Origin: Alphaproteobacteria bacterium
GTDB lineage: Bacteria > Pseudomonadota > Alphaproteobacteria > Rhizobiales > Rhizobiaceae
Direction of reading: 5' to 3'
Length of the DNA stretch: 64,000 nt
Assembly: GCA_018823835.1 (NCBI GenBank)
Contig: JAHJHT010000009.1
Location: forward strand, 1-64,000
Shown here: piece after piece, positions 9,618-16,317 of the stretch
Numbering within the stretch: the stretch's first letter is position 1
Layout of the letters: each line of letters begins with the position of its first letter
Notes under the pieces: model-generated
Seen by the model: only the letters and a program-made list of their open reading frames with translations
Told to the model about the DNA's origin: nothing
Databases searched by the model: none
Program-made: the position numbers and the translations under genes

Positions 9618-10637
9618 TCAGTGGGTTGGGTTCGATTGTTCGCGCAGGGAATCGAGCCCGCGCAGGATCTTTTCGGGCGTGATCGGCAGCGACTGGACGC
9701 GTACGCCACAGGCGTCGAAGATGGCGTTGGCGATTGCCGGTATCGGCGAGTTGGCGGTCATCTCGCCGATGCCCTTGGCGCCATAGGGGCCGTTGGCGGC
9801 CGGCCGCTCGATGATCACCGATTCCATCTCGGCAAGGTCGCCGGGACCGGGCATCAGATATTGCGAGAAGTCGGTCGGCCCGTGGCCACGGTCGGGGTAG
9901 TAGGGTTCGGTCGTCTCGTAGAGCGCATGAGAAATGCCCATCCAGGCGCCGCCGACGATCTGCTGGTGCGCCAGCGCAGGGTTCATGGCGCGGCCGATCT
10001 CGTAGGCGTTGATGAGCTTCTTGACGCGCACCTCGCCAGTTTCGTCATCGACTTCCACCTCGGCCACCGTGCAGGCATGCGCCTGGCAGGAATCCGGGTC
10101 CATCTCGCCGGTTTCGGGAACCACCTCGCTCTTCGGCTTCATGAACATGCCGCGGCCCGAAATCGTCTTGCCGTGCTTGAAGTGAGCGGCAAGCGCCACG
10201 TCGACCACCGAAATTCCCTTGTCCGGTGCGCCGTTGACATGGATCTTGCCCTTGCCGTCGGTGACAAGATCGCCGGCATCGACTTCGAGTTCGGTCGCCG
10301 CGACGCTCATCATCACCTCGCGCGCTTCCCGCGCGGCCATCATGATGGCGTTGCCGATGCGATGCGTGCCGCGGCTGGCGAAGGTGCCCATGCAATGCGG
10401 GCCGGTGTCGGTGTCGGCGGTGTCGATGACGACATTCTCATAGGGCACGCCGAGCGTCTCGGCGGCGATCTGCGCGCCGACCGTCTTGATGCCCTGGCCG
10501 AGATCGACCGAGGACAGGGTGATGACGAAGCCGCCGGTGGTGGTGGCGTGGATCAGCGCCTGGCTCGGGTCGCCGCCCAGGTTCATGCCGGTCGGATAGT
10601 TCACCGCGGCAACGCCGCGTCCGTTCAGCCAAGCCAT
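9618..10637 (-). CDS. Molybdenum hydroxylase molybdopterin subunit, C-terminal half
   Basis: This 339-residue protein corresponds to the C-terminal half of the xanthine-dehydrogenase-type molybdopterin subunit. It contains the SSVDLGQG and GTFASRGTH segments and ends with GPYGAKGIGE near residue 280, which carries the catalytic glutamate of the family. The start ATG at 10637 has a strong GGGAGG ribosome-binding site lying inside the end of the previous gene. The junction reads TGACATG, so this is a coupled second gene rather than a sequencing frameshift. Eubacterium nicotinate dehydrogenase has a similarly split large subunit (NdhL/NdhM). The substrate here is unknown. Confidence 0.9.
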   Translation of the reverse strand: MAWLNGRGVAAVNYPTGMNLGGDPSQALIHATTTGGFVITLSSVDLGQGIKTVGAQIAAETLGVPYENVVIDTADTDTGPHCMGTFASRGTHRIGNAIMMAAREAREVMMSVAATELEVDAGDLVTDGKGKIHVNGAPDKGISVVDVALAAHFKHGKTISGRGMFMKPKSEVVPETGEMDPDSCQAHACTVAEVEVDDETGEVRVKKLINAYEIGRAMNPALAHQQIVGGAWMGISHALYETTEPYYPDRGHGPTDFSQYLMPGPGDLAEMESVIIERPAANGPYGAKGIGEMTANSPIPAIANAIFDACGVRVQSLPITPEKILRGLDSLREQSNPTH

Positions 10638-10638
10638 G

Positions 10639-12000
10639 TCACGCCTCCCTCTGGTAGGACGACATCGCCGCGAAGCGCGGCGCCAGTTCCTTGCCGGTCT
10701 GTCTTGCGGCGGCCTGGATGACTTCAACCAGTGCCGCGCCTTCAACCGTCTTGCGGTGCGCCTTGGTATCGCCATCGCGGTAGGCGTTGATCAGCCTGAG
10801 TTCCATCGGGTCCATGCCGAGGTGGCGCGCCACCTGGTCCATCTGCGATTCCAGTGCGAAATCCCCGATCGTCACGCCGAAGCCGCGCATGGCGGAAGAG
10901 GGCGTGCGGTTGGTGTAGACGCAGTATGCGTCGACATGGACGTTGGGGATCGAATAGGGGCCCGGCATGTGCGCAGCAGCCTTCGTGGTACCGTAGGTCG
11001 AGTGGCGGCAATAGGCGCCCGCGTCGACATAGAGCGTGATCTTGCGGGCGACGATGCGTCCGTCCTTCATCACGCCGTCCTTGATGTAGAGGCGCTCGGC
11101 GGCGCGTGGAGAGGAGACCTGCATCTCCTCGGCGCGCGAATAGGCGTATTTAACCGGCCGGTTGGTCAGCATCGCGCCGAGGGCGGCGATCGGCTCGACG
11201 ATGACGTCGACCTTGCCGCCGAAGCCGCCGCCGACCGTGCCGCCGACGAGCCTCAGCTTGTTAAACGGAACGCCCAGTATCAGCGCCATGTTGTCGAGCG
11301 TGAAGTAGAGCGCCTGGGTGTTGGAATAGACGGTGACGCGGCCGCTGCCCTCGGGCTTTGCGGTACAGCCGGTGGTCTCGGTCGGGGCGTGCTCGATCGG
11401 CGCGGATTCGTAGCGGTGCTCGATGATGTGGTCGGCCTCGGCAAAGCCCTTGTCGACGTCGCCGAAACGGATGCGGCGGCAGTTGTGGCCTTCGTAGACG
11501 AAATAGTTGGTGCCGGCCTGCTTGAACGGCTTCGAGGTCATTGCCTCCTCGACGTCGAAGACCGGCGGCAATTCCTCGTAATCGGCGACGACGCGCCTTG
11601 CGCCTTCGAGCGCGGCCTGTTCCGTCTCGGCCAGCACCGCGCAGACCTGTTCGCCCTTGAACAGCACGCGGTCTTCCGGAAGCACCGGTTCGTCGTCCGG
11701 CCCGACGCCGATCAACTTGAGGATTGTGTACCAGTTGTTGGGCACGTCCTTGTGGGTCAGCACACGCACGACGCCCGGCACCTTCATGGCCGGCTCGATG
11801 TCGATGTTCTTTATCAGCGCGTGATGATGCGTGGAGCGCACCATCTTGAGGTGCAGCGTGTTGGGGAAGGTAACGTCCTCGTAGAACTGCGTCTGGCCGG
11901 TGACGTGGCCGCGCGCATCGGCGCGCTGCACGCTCTCGCCGACCACGAACAGGTCAGCCTCGCGTTCTTTGCTGAAGAAGCTGGTGTCGATCTTTTCCAT
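10639..12000 (-). CDS. Molybdenum hydroxylase molybdopterin subunit, N-terminal half
   Basis: This 453-residue protein carries the N-terminal Ald_Xan_dh_C-like domain and the first molybdopterin-binding domain of the xanthine-dehydrogenase family. A GGGFGGK motif lies near residue 257 and SSAMRGFG near residue 365. The AYRCSFR loop of form I CO dehydrogenase is absent, so a CO dehydrogenase is unlikely. The ATG at 12000 is chosen because the family homology begins there; the open frame continues upstream. The protein ends abruptly at the point where the next gene picks up the rest of the subunit. It probably forms the catalytic unit together with that protein. Confidence 0.9.
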   Translation of the reverse strand: MEKIDTSFFSKEREADLFVVGESVQRADARGHVTGQTQFYEDVTFPNTLHLKMVRSTHHHALIKNIDIEPAMKVPGVVRVLTHKDVPNNWYTILKLIGVGPDDEPVLPEDRVLFKGEQVCAVLAETEQAALEGARRVVADYEELPPVFDVEEAMTSKPFKQAGTNYFVYEGHNCRRIRFGDVDKGFAEADHIIEHRYESAPIEHAPTETTGCTAKPEGSGRVTVYSNTQALYFTLDNMALILGVPFNKLRLVGGTVGGGFGGKVDVIVEPIAALGAMLTNRPVKYAYSRAEEMQVSSPRAAERLYIKDGVMKDGRIVARKITLYVDAGAYCRHSTYGTTKAAAHMPGPYSIPNVHVDAYCVYTNRTPSSAMRGFGVTIGDFALESQMDQVARHLGMDPMELRLINAYRDGDTKAHRKTVEGAALVEVIQAAARQTGKELAPRFAAMSSYQREA

Positions 12001-12011
12001 GGCTGTGTTCC

Positions 12012-12506
12012 TCAGGCGGCTTTGTCGCGCTTGGCGGCGCGCATGCGGGCAGCAGCGTCGAGCACGGCGTCGATGATCGCTTCGTAGCCGGTGCAGCGGC
12101 AGATGTTGCCGGAGATGGCGCGCACCGCGTCCTCGCGGCTCGGATCCGGGTTCCTGGCCAGAAGCCCGGCGGTCGCCATGATCATGCCAGAGGTGCAGAA
12201 GCCGCACTGGGTGGCGAAACCCTCGAGAAAAGCCTCCTGGATCGGATGCAGCCCCTCCATTGGCGTCAGGCCTTCGATCGTGTCGATCGTTGCGCCGTCG
12301 ATCGTCTCGACCGGCAGCAGGCAAGACATCATCGTCTTGCCATCGACCAGTACGGTGCAGGCGCCGCAGGCGCCCTGGTCGCAGCCGCGCCGCGTGCCTG
12401 TCAGGCCCTGGCTCTCGCGTAGCGCATCGAGCAGCGTCGTTCCCGGCGCCACCAGCACCTGGCGCTCGGCTCCGTTGACCGTCAAAGCGACGACTGAATG
12501 TTTCAT
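12012..12506 (-). CDS. Molybdenum hydroxylase 2Fe-2S subunit
   Basis: This is the 164-residue small iron-sulfur subunit. The N-terminal plant-type ferredoxin cluster uses C42, C47, C50 and C62 (GCDQGACGAC). The second, helical cluster domain uses C101, C104, C136 and C138 (QCGFC and ICRCTG). It passes electrons from the molybdenum centre to FAD. The length is usual for the family. The gene follows the FAD subunit by 44 bp and precedes the split molybdopterin subunit by 11 bp. Confidence 0.95.
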   Translation of the reverse strand: MKHSVVALTVNGAERQVLVAPGTTLLDALRESQGLTGTRRGCDQGACGACTVLVDGKTMMSCLLPVETIDGATIDTIEGLTPMEGLHPIQEAFLEGFATQCGFCTSGMIMATAGLLARNPDPSREDAVRAISGNICRCTGYEAIIDAVLDAAARMRAAKRDKAA

Positions 12507-12550
12507 GGCTACCCTCCCGGTGGCTTTTGTTCTGCGCGTCTCTTGCCGCG

Positions 12551-13360
12551 CTATTCCCCGACCAGCGCGCGCCTGATGTGAACCGGCGTCACGCGCGCCC
12601 GGTACCAGGCACTGGCATGGGAATCGTCGAATGGCTCGATGTCGCGGTCGGCCTTGGCCGCTGCCTGCTCGGCATGCGTACGGTCGAGCGGGTTGCCGGT
12701 CAGCGCCTCTTCGACGGAGCGGGCGCGAACCGCGCATTCCGCGACACCGCCAAGCCCGATACGGCACTGCGAGACCACACCGTCCGACACGCTCACCACC
12801 GCCGCGACGGTGACGATCGCCGCTGCGTTGAGCGCTTTTCGGCCGGCCTTGACGAACTTGAAGCTGCCAGGCGACGGAATGGAGAAGGCCAGCTGGGTGA
12901 CGATATCCTTGGGGCCCAGCCGCGAAGCGACGAGCTTTTCTACGGGTTCGATGCGCGTCGCCGTGCCGTCGGAAACCGTGGCGGTGGCGCCCAGCGCGAT
13001 CAGGCAGGCAGAGAGGTCGCCGTAGGGCTGCTTGACGAAGAGGTTTCCCCCGATCGTCGCCATGTTGCGGATCGTGGGCGACGCGATCGTCTCGAGCGCA
13101 GACTGCAGGAAGGCCAATGCAGGTTCATCGGCAAGCTCCGTCATGGTGGTCGCCGCACCGATCGTGACCACGCCGTCCTTGACGACAATTCCCGAAAGCC
13201 CGGCCGCCCGCAGGCTCACGAGACTGCTGAATTCGTCGGTTCCGGCGTTGAGCGTCGGCATGACCGCCGTGCCGCCGGCAATGAGGCGGGCGCCGTCTAG
13301 CTTTGAAAGCAGGGCGTGTGTTTCGGGCAGCGAACCCGGCGTCGCAACTGTCTGCAGCAT
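12551..13360 (-). CDS. Molybdenum hydroxylase FAD-binding subunit
   Basis: This 269-residue medium subunit has the FAD-binding motifs of the CoxM/XdhB type: LIAGGTAVMP near residues 26-35 and TIRNMATIGGN near residues 96-106. A CO_deh_flav_C domain follows. It is the first gene of the minus-strand operon and is transcribed away from the GntR regulator. It would receive electrons from the 2Fe-2S subunit and hand them to NAD or another acceptor. Confidence 0.93.
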   Translation of the reverse strand: MLQTVATPGSLPETHALLSKLDGARLIAGGTAVMPTLNAGTDEFSSLVSLRAAGLSGIVVKDGVVTIGAATTMTELADEPALAFLQSALETIASPTIRNMATIGGNLFVKQPYGDLSACLIALGATATVSDGTATRIEPVEKLVASRLGPKDIVTQLAFSIPSPGSFKFVKAGRKALNAAAIVTVAAVVSVSDGVVSQCRIGLGGVAECAVRARSVEEALTGNPLDRTHAEQAAAKADRDIEPFDDSHASAWYRARVTPVHIRRALVGE

Positions 13361-13416
13361 GAGGCCTCCTCCCAGAGGTCAAGTTGACTGGCCGCGCTCT
13401 CCCCAGCGCCACCACT

Positions 13417-13440
13417 TGATTATTCATTATCGATAAATCA
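13417..13440. promoter_or_regulatory. AT-rich partial dyad between divergent operon and GntR gene
   Basis: The 123-bp gap between the FAD subunit and the GntR gene is GC-rich except for this short AT-rich segment. Its ends are TGATT and AATCA, giving an imperfect dyad with 8 of 12 positions matching. It could be a promoter with an operator for the divergent FCD regulator. A TTGT-n2-ACAA element lies just downstream near 13449-13458 and is an alternative operator. Neither is proven. Confidence 0.4.
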
Positions 13441-13483
13441 GAATGGATTTGTCAACAAGCCGCGGGCCGAATAGTTAGCTGCG

Positions 13484-14260
13484 GTGCAAAATCAGATGGA
13501 TTCGGCTGGATCGGCTGGGCGGCGAATGGACGACGTGCGAAAATCAAAAGCAGCAGGAACGGGTGCCGGCAAGGGCGATTTCGTCAATACGCCGCTTCGC
13601 CAGCGCCTCAAGGAAGCCTTGCTGCGCCGCATTCTCGGCGGCCACTACCATCCCGGCGAGCGCCTCATCGAGCTGCGCATCGCTGAAGAATTCGGCACCA
13701 GCCAGGGGCCGGTGCGTGAAGCGTTGCGGGAACTCGAGGCCACCGGGCTGGTCACCAACATTCCACGGCGCGGCACCTATGTCGCCGAGGTCATGAGCGA
13801 GGGCTTGCGCGAAATCTACACGGTTCGCGGCGCGCTCGAGGAACAGGCGACGCGCATCGTGACCGCCAGGCAGGCCTGCGACATCGACGCGTTGCAGCGT
13901 GCGACAGACCTGATGCACGAGGCAGCACTTGCCGGCGACATCCACGGCGTCATCGAACACTCGGTGACCTTCCACCGCACGATCATGGAGGCAGCAAGGA
14001 ACCGTCTGCTGTTCAACATCTGGCAGTCATTGCAGATCGAGACACGCACCACGATCACCATGCTGACGGAAGGTCTCGACCTGGTCTGGATCGCCGACAG
14101 CCATCAGCCGATCATCGACGCGATCAGGAGCGGAGATGCCGAGCTTGCGGCTCGCGTTGCGCGCGAGCATCAGGACTATTTCGAGCACCTGCCGGTGCCG
14201 GCAGCCGCTACCGCCTCGAAGGAGGAAGCGGGGAAGGTCCGGCCGGCCAGGTCGCGCTGA
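13484..14260 (+). CDS. GntR-family regulator, FCD (FadR-like) type
   Basis: This 258-residue repressor has an N-terminal winged helix (LRQRLKEALLRRILGGHYHPGE..., EFGTSQGPVREALRELEATG, RRGTYVAEV) and a C-terminal all-helical FCD ligand-binding domain. FCD regulators usually respond to organic acids or catabolic intermediates. It is divergent from the molybdenum-hydroxylase operon, so it most likely controls that operon. The start is uncertain: GTG 13484, ATG 13496 and ATG 13526 are all in frame, and homology begins well downstream of each. Confidence 0.9.
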   Translation: MQNQMDSAGSAGRRMDDVRKSKAAGTGAGKGDFVNTPLRQRLKEALLRRILGGHYHPGERLIELRIAEEFGTSQGPVREALRELEATGLVTNIPRRGTYVAEVMSEGLREIYTVRGALEEQATRIVTARQACDIDALQRATDLMHEAALAGDIHGVIEHSVTFHRTIMEAARNRLLFNIWQSLQIETRTTITMLTEGLDLVWIADSHQPIIDAIRSGDAELAARVAREHQDYFEHLPVPAAATASKEEAGKVRPARSR

Positions 14261-14282
14261 GGTCGCGGACGCGCCGCGACCT
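14260..14282. terminator. GC-rich hairpin between convergent genes
   Basis: A perfect 9-bp inverted repeat (AGGTCGCGG / CCGCGACCT) with a 5-nt loop begins on the last base of the GntR stop codon. It lies between the convergent GntR and PCuAC genes and could serve both. No strong T-run follows on either side, so termination strength is uncertain. Confidence 0.55.
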
Positions 14283-14301
14283 CGGTTGTCCCCCTGGCTT
14301 C

Positions 14302-14820
14302 TTAGCCGCCATGCGTTGAATGATCGCCGCCTCCGGCCTTGTCGACGGCGAACTCCACGTCAACGGTCCCGGACTTCTCGAAAGTCAGCGTCGCGCCGAA
14401 GTTTTCGCCTTCGACGGCCGGTGCCTTCAGTTCCATGAACATCAGATGGTACGAACCCGGCTCCAGCTTGACTTCGCCGCCGGCCGGGATCTCGATCCCG
14501 TCCTTCAGCGGCCGCATCTTCATGACGCCGTCCGTCACCGACATCTCGTGGATCTCGGCCCTGCCTGAAATGCCGGATGTGAGCGAGACGAGCCGGTCAT
14601 TCGTGGTTCCTGTGTTCCTGATCACCAGAAAGCCGCCGGCGACCTTCGCGCCGGGCAGGGTGGCGCGCGACCAGGGATGGTCAATGACGAGGTCGCCAAG
14701 TTTGTATTCATGCGCCAGCGCCTGTGTCGAGGCGACGATGAGGCCTGCAAGGCCGATGAGCGCGGCGCGCAACGCGCGGGCGCCGGAGAGGGGGCGTGAA
14801 TTGAGGCGTAAATGGTTCAT
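14302..14820 (-). CDS. PCuAC-type periplasmic copper chaperone
   Basis: This 172-residue protein has a signal peptide (hydrophobic residues about 18-36, cleavage near ALA-HEY). A PCuAC domain follows, with the copper ligand pattern H91, M93, M102, H125 and M127 (IHEMS, MKMR and YHLMFM). The family delivers Cu(I) to the CuA or CuB site of cytochrome oxidase. A histidine-rich end (GGGDHSTHGG) may add metal-binding capacity. The ATG at 14820 has a GGAG site 8 nt upstream. It is probably co-transcribed with the DUF2946 gene 100 bp upstream. Confidence 0.92.
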   Translation of the reverse strand: MNHLRLNSRPLSGARALRAALIGLAGLIVASTQALAHEYKLGDLVIDHPWSRATLPGAKVAGGFLVIRNTGTTNDRLVSLTSGISGRAEIHEMSVTDGVMKMRPLKDGIEIPAGGEVKLEPGSYHLMFMELKAPAVEGENFGATLTFEKSGTVDVEFAVDKAGGGDHSTHGG

Positions 14821-14920
14821 GACGTGCTCCGAAAGCATGTCCGCGCCGGTTCTGGCGGCTGGCGGACGATATGGACTGGGATTGGCCGTCCGGCCCTTTC
14901 GGGCGAACGGCATTGCGCAA

Positions 14921-15295
14921 TCACGCAGTACGGGGCGGAGCTCTGGGGTTTGCCGGCGTGCGTTGGCTGCGCGTCAGCCGCAGCGTGGTCAGCGGATAGA
15001 TACTGGTCGAGCCGCTGTAGGCGGGAAGGGCGACTACGACGGGCTGCGGCGGCTCGCCGGCCTGCATGTGCAGGCTGGCGCAGGAGATAGCGCAGCAATC
15101 GGGCGTGTGCCCTTTGCCATGCCCGTGAGAGGATCCTTCGTCCAGGCTGCCGTCGGCGCAGATCGGGTTGCCGAAGATGTCGAGCAGGACCGGACCGGCT
15201 GCCATGGCGGAGGCGCCGGAGATCGAGGTGATGACCAGCGCGCAGAGCGCGGTCAGCGCGATCGCCAATCTCGTTGCTGTGCCCCGCTTGCTCAC
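14921..15295 (-). CDS. DUF2946-like exported protein with Cys/His motif
   Basis: This protein of about 124 residues starts with a transmembrane or signal helix (ATRLAIALTALCALVITSI). It carries ICADG, then a histidine-rich stretch and HTPDCCAISC. This pattern resembles DUF2946, a family often found beside copper-handling genes. The GTG start at 15295 is chosen because GAGG lies 6 nt upstream; a longer TTG start at 15349 is less likely. With the downstream PCuAC gene it forms a small copper-homeostasis unit. Metal binding by the Cys/His cluster is inferred. Confidence 0.75.
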   Translation of the reverse strand: MSKRGTATRLAIALTALCALVITSISGASAMAAGPVLLDIFGNPICADGSLDEGSSHGHGKGHTPDCCAISCASLHMQAGEPPQPVVVALPAYSGSTSIYPLTTLRLTRSQRTPANPRAPPRTA

Positions 15296-15379
15296 GTTCA
15301 GCCTCGTTGAAACCGCAGCAGGCCTAGCACGCGGGCCAACCGCCGGCAAAACGTAAAGCGCCGGTGCGGCAACGTGGCG

Positions 15380-16258
15380 TCATTCCACCGGCACGACATC
15401 GACCGACTGTTCGCCCGCCTGCTTGCCGGTCGTCTTGAGCACGCCGACGATCGGGGCCACGTCGGAATAGTCGCGGCCATAGCCGACGACTATGTGCTCG
15501 TTGCCGGCCCGCATGTCGTTGGTCGGGTCGAATTCCTGCCAGCCGGCGTCGCGGCCGCACCAGACCGCCACCCAGGCATGCATGGCGTCGGCGCCCTCAA
15601 GACGCTCCTTGCCCGGTGGCGGACGGGTCCGCAGGAAGCCGCTGACATAACCGGCGGGAATGCCGAGGCCGCGCAGTCCGGCGATCATGACATGCGAGAA
15701 GTCCTGGCACACGCCACGCTTGAGGTCGAAGGCGTCAACGGCCTTGGTGGCGACTGTCGTGGCGTCGCCGTCATAGGCGAAGTCATGATGCACGCGGCGG
15801 CAGAAATCCGCGGCGACGGCCTGGACGGAAGCCCCGCCGGTCGGGCTGGCACCGGCATAGTCGGTGATCGACGGCGTGATGCTGACAAAGTCGCTGGCGC
15901 CGAGGAAGTGATGCGGCGCGTCCGAAGCCAGCGAGCGGACGTCCGCGATCTGCTTTCGCAGGCCGGCGAGATCAGGCGAGACGTCGAGCCCTGTCTCGGG
16001 GCGGGAGACCGCGACGCGCGCGCTCATATGGATGTCGAGCGTTGCGTGCTCTTCGCGAAACAGGATCGAGGTTGCGTTGTTGCCGAAGAAATCGACGAAG
16101 TCCGTCCGCTCGGTCGGTTTGGGGTCGCACGACAGCGACGACGCGATTACCCGCTGCACGCCCTCGATGGTCCTCGGCAGAACGCGAATCTGGTGACGTC
16201 CGCCGCCCGAGGCCCTGGCGTAGTCGTAATGGAGGTTGAGGCGGATGTCGTATTGCAT
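15380..16258 (-). CDS. Transglutaminase-like cysteine protease-fold protein
   Basis: This 292-residue protein has an N-terminal beta domain typical of bacterial transglutaminase-like proteins (starting YDIRLNLHYDY). The catalytic transglutaminase core shows all three residues: Cys in GVCQDFSH, His in DAMHAWVAV and Asp in FDPTNDM. There is no signal peptide. It lies 59 bp downstream of the ATP-grasp/alpha-E gene on the same strand. It is the second transglutaminase of the cluster; the first is fused to DUF2126. It may hydrolyse or transfer an amide or peptide bond made by the neighbouring ligases. Confidence 0.9.
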   Translation of the reverse strand: MQYDIRLNLHYDYARASGGGRHQIRVLPRTIEGVQRVIASSLSCDPKPTERTDFVDFFGNNATSILFREEHATLDIHMSARVAVSRPETGLDVSPDLAGLRKQIADVRSLASDAPHHFLGASDFVSITPSITDYAGASPTGGASVQAVAADFCRRVHHDFAYDGDATTVATKAVDAFDLKRGVCQDFSHVMIAGLRGLGIPAGYVSGFLRTRPPPGKERLEGADAMHAWVAVWCGRDAGWQEFDPTNDMRAGNEHIVVGYGRDYSDVAPIVGVLKTTGKQAGEQSVDVVPVE

Positions 16259-16317
16259 GGGTGATCTTGATGCCGCGATGTCTCTGGATGCGTCCGGCCG
16301 CCGGCCCGGCGGCGAGG

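Noticed and set aside
10635..10641. Possible frameshift disrupting a single molybdopterin subunit gene
   Set aside because: The second ATG has a strong GGGAGG site at the right distance and the stop/start geometry is typical of coupled genes, so two genes are more likely.
8523..10721. 732-residue open frame on the plus strand
   Set aside because: It is antisense to four well-supported genes of the molybdenum-hydroxylase operon.
10639..12000. CO dehydrogenase large subunit
   Set aside because: The form I active-site loop AYRCSFR is absent; CoxD/CoxE-like neighbours alone do not make it a CODH.
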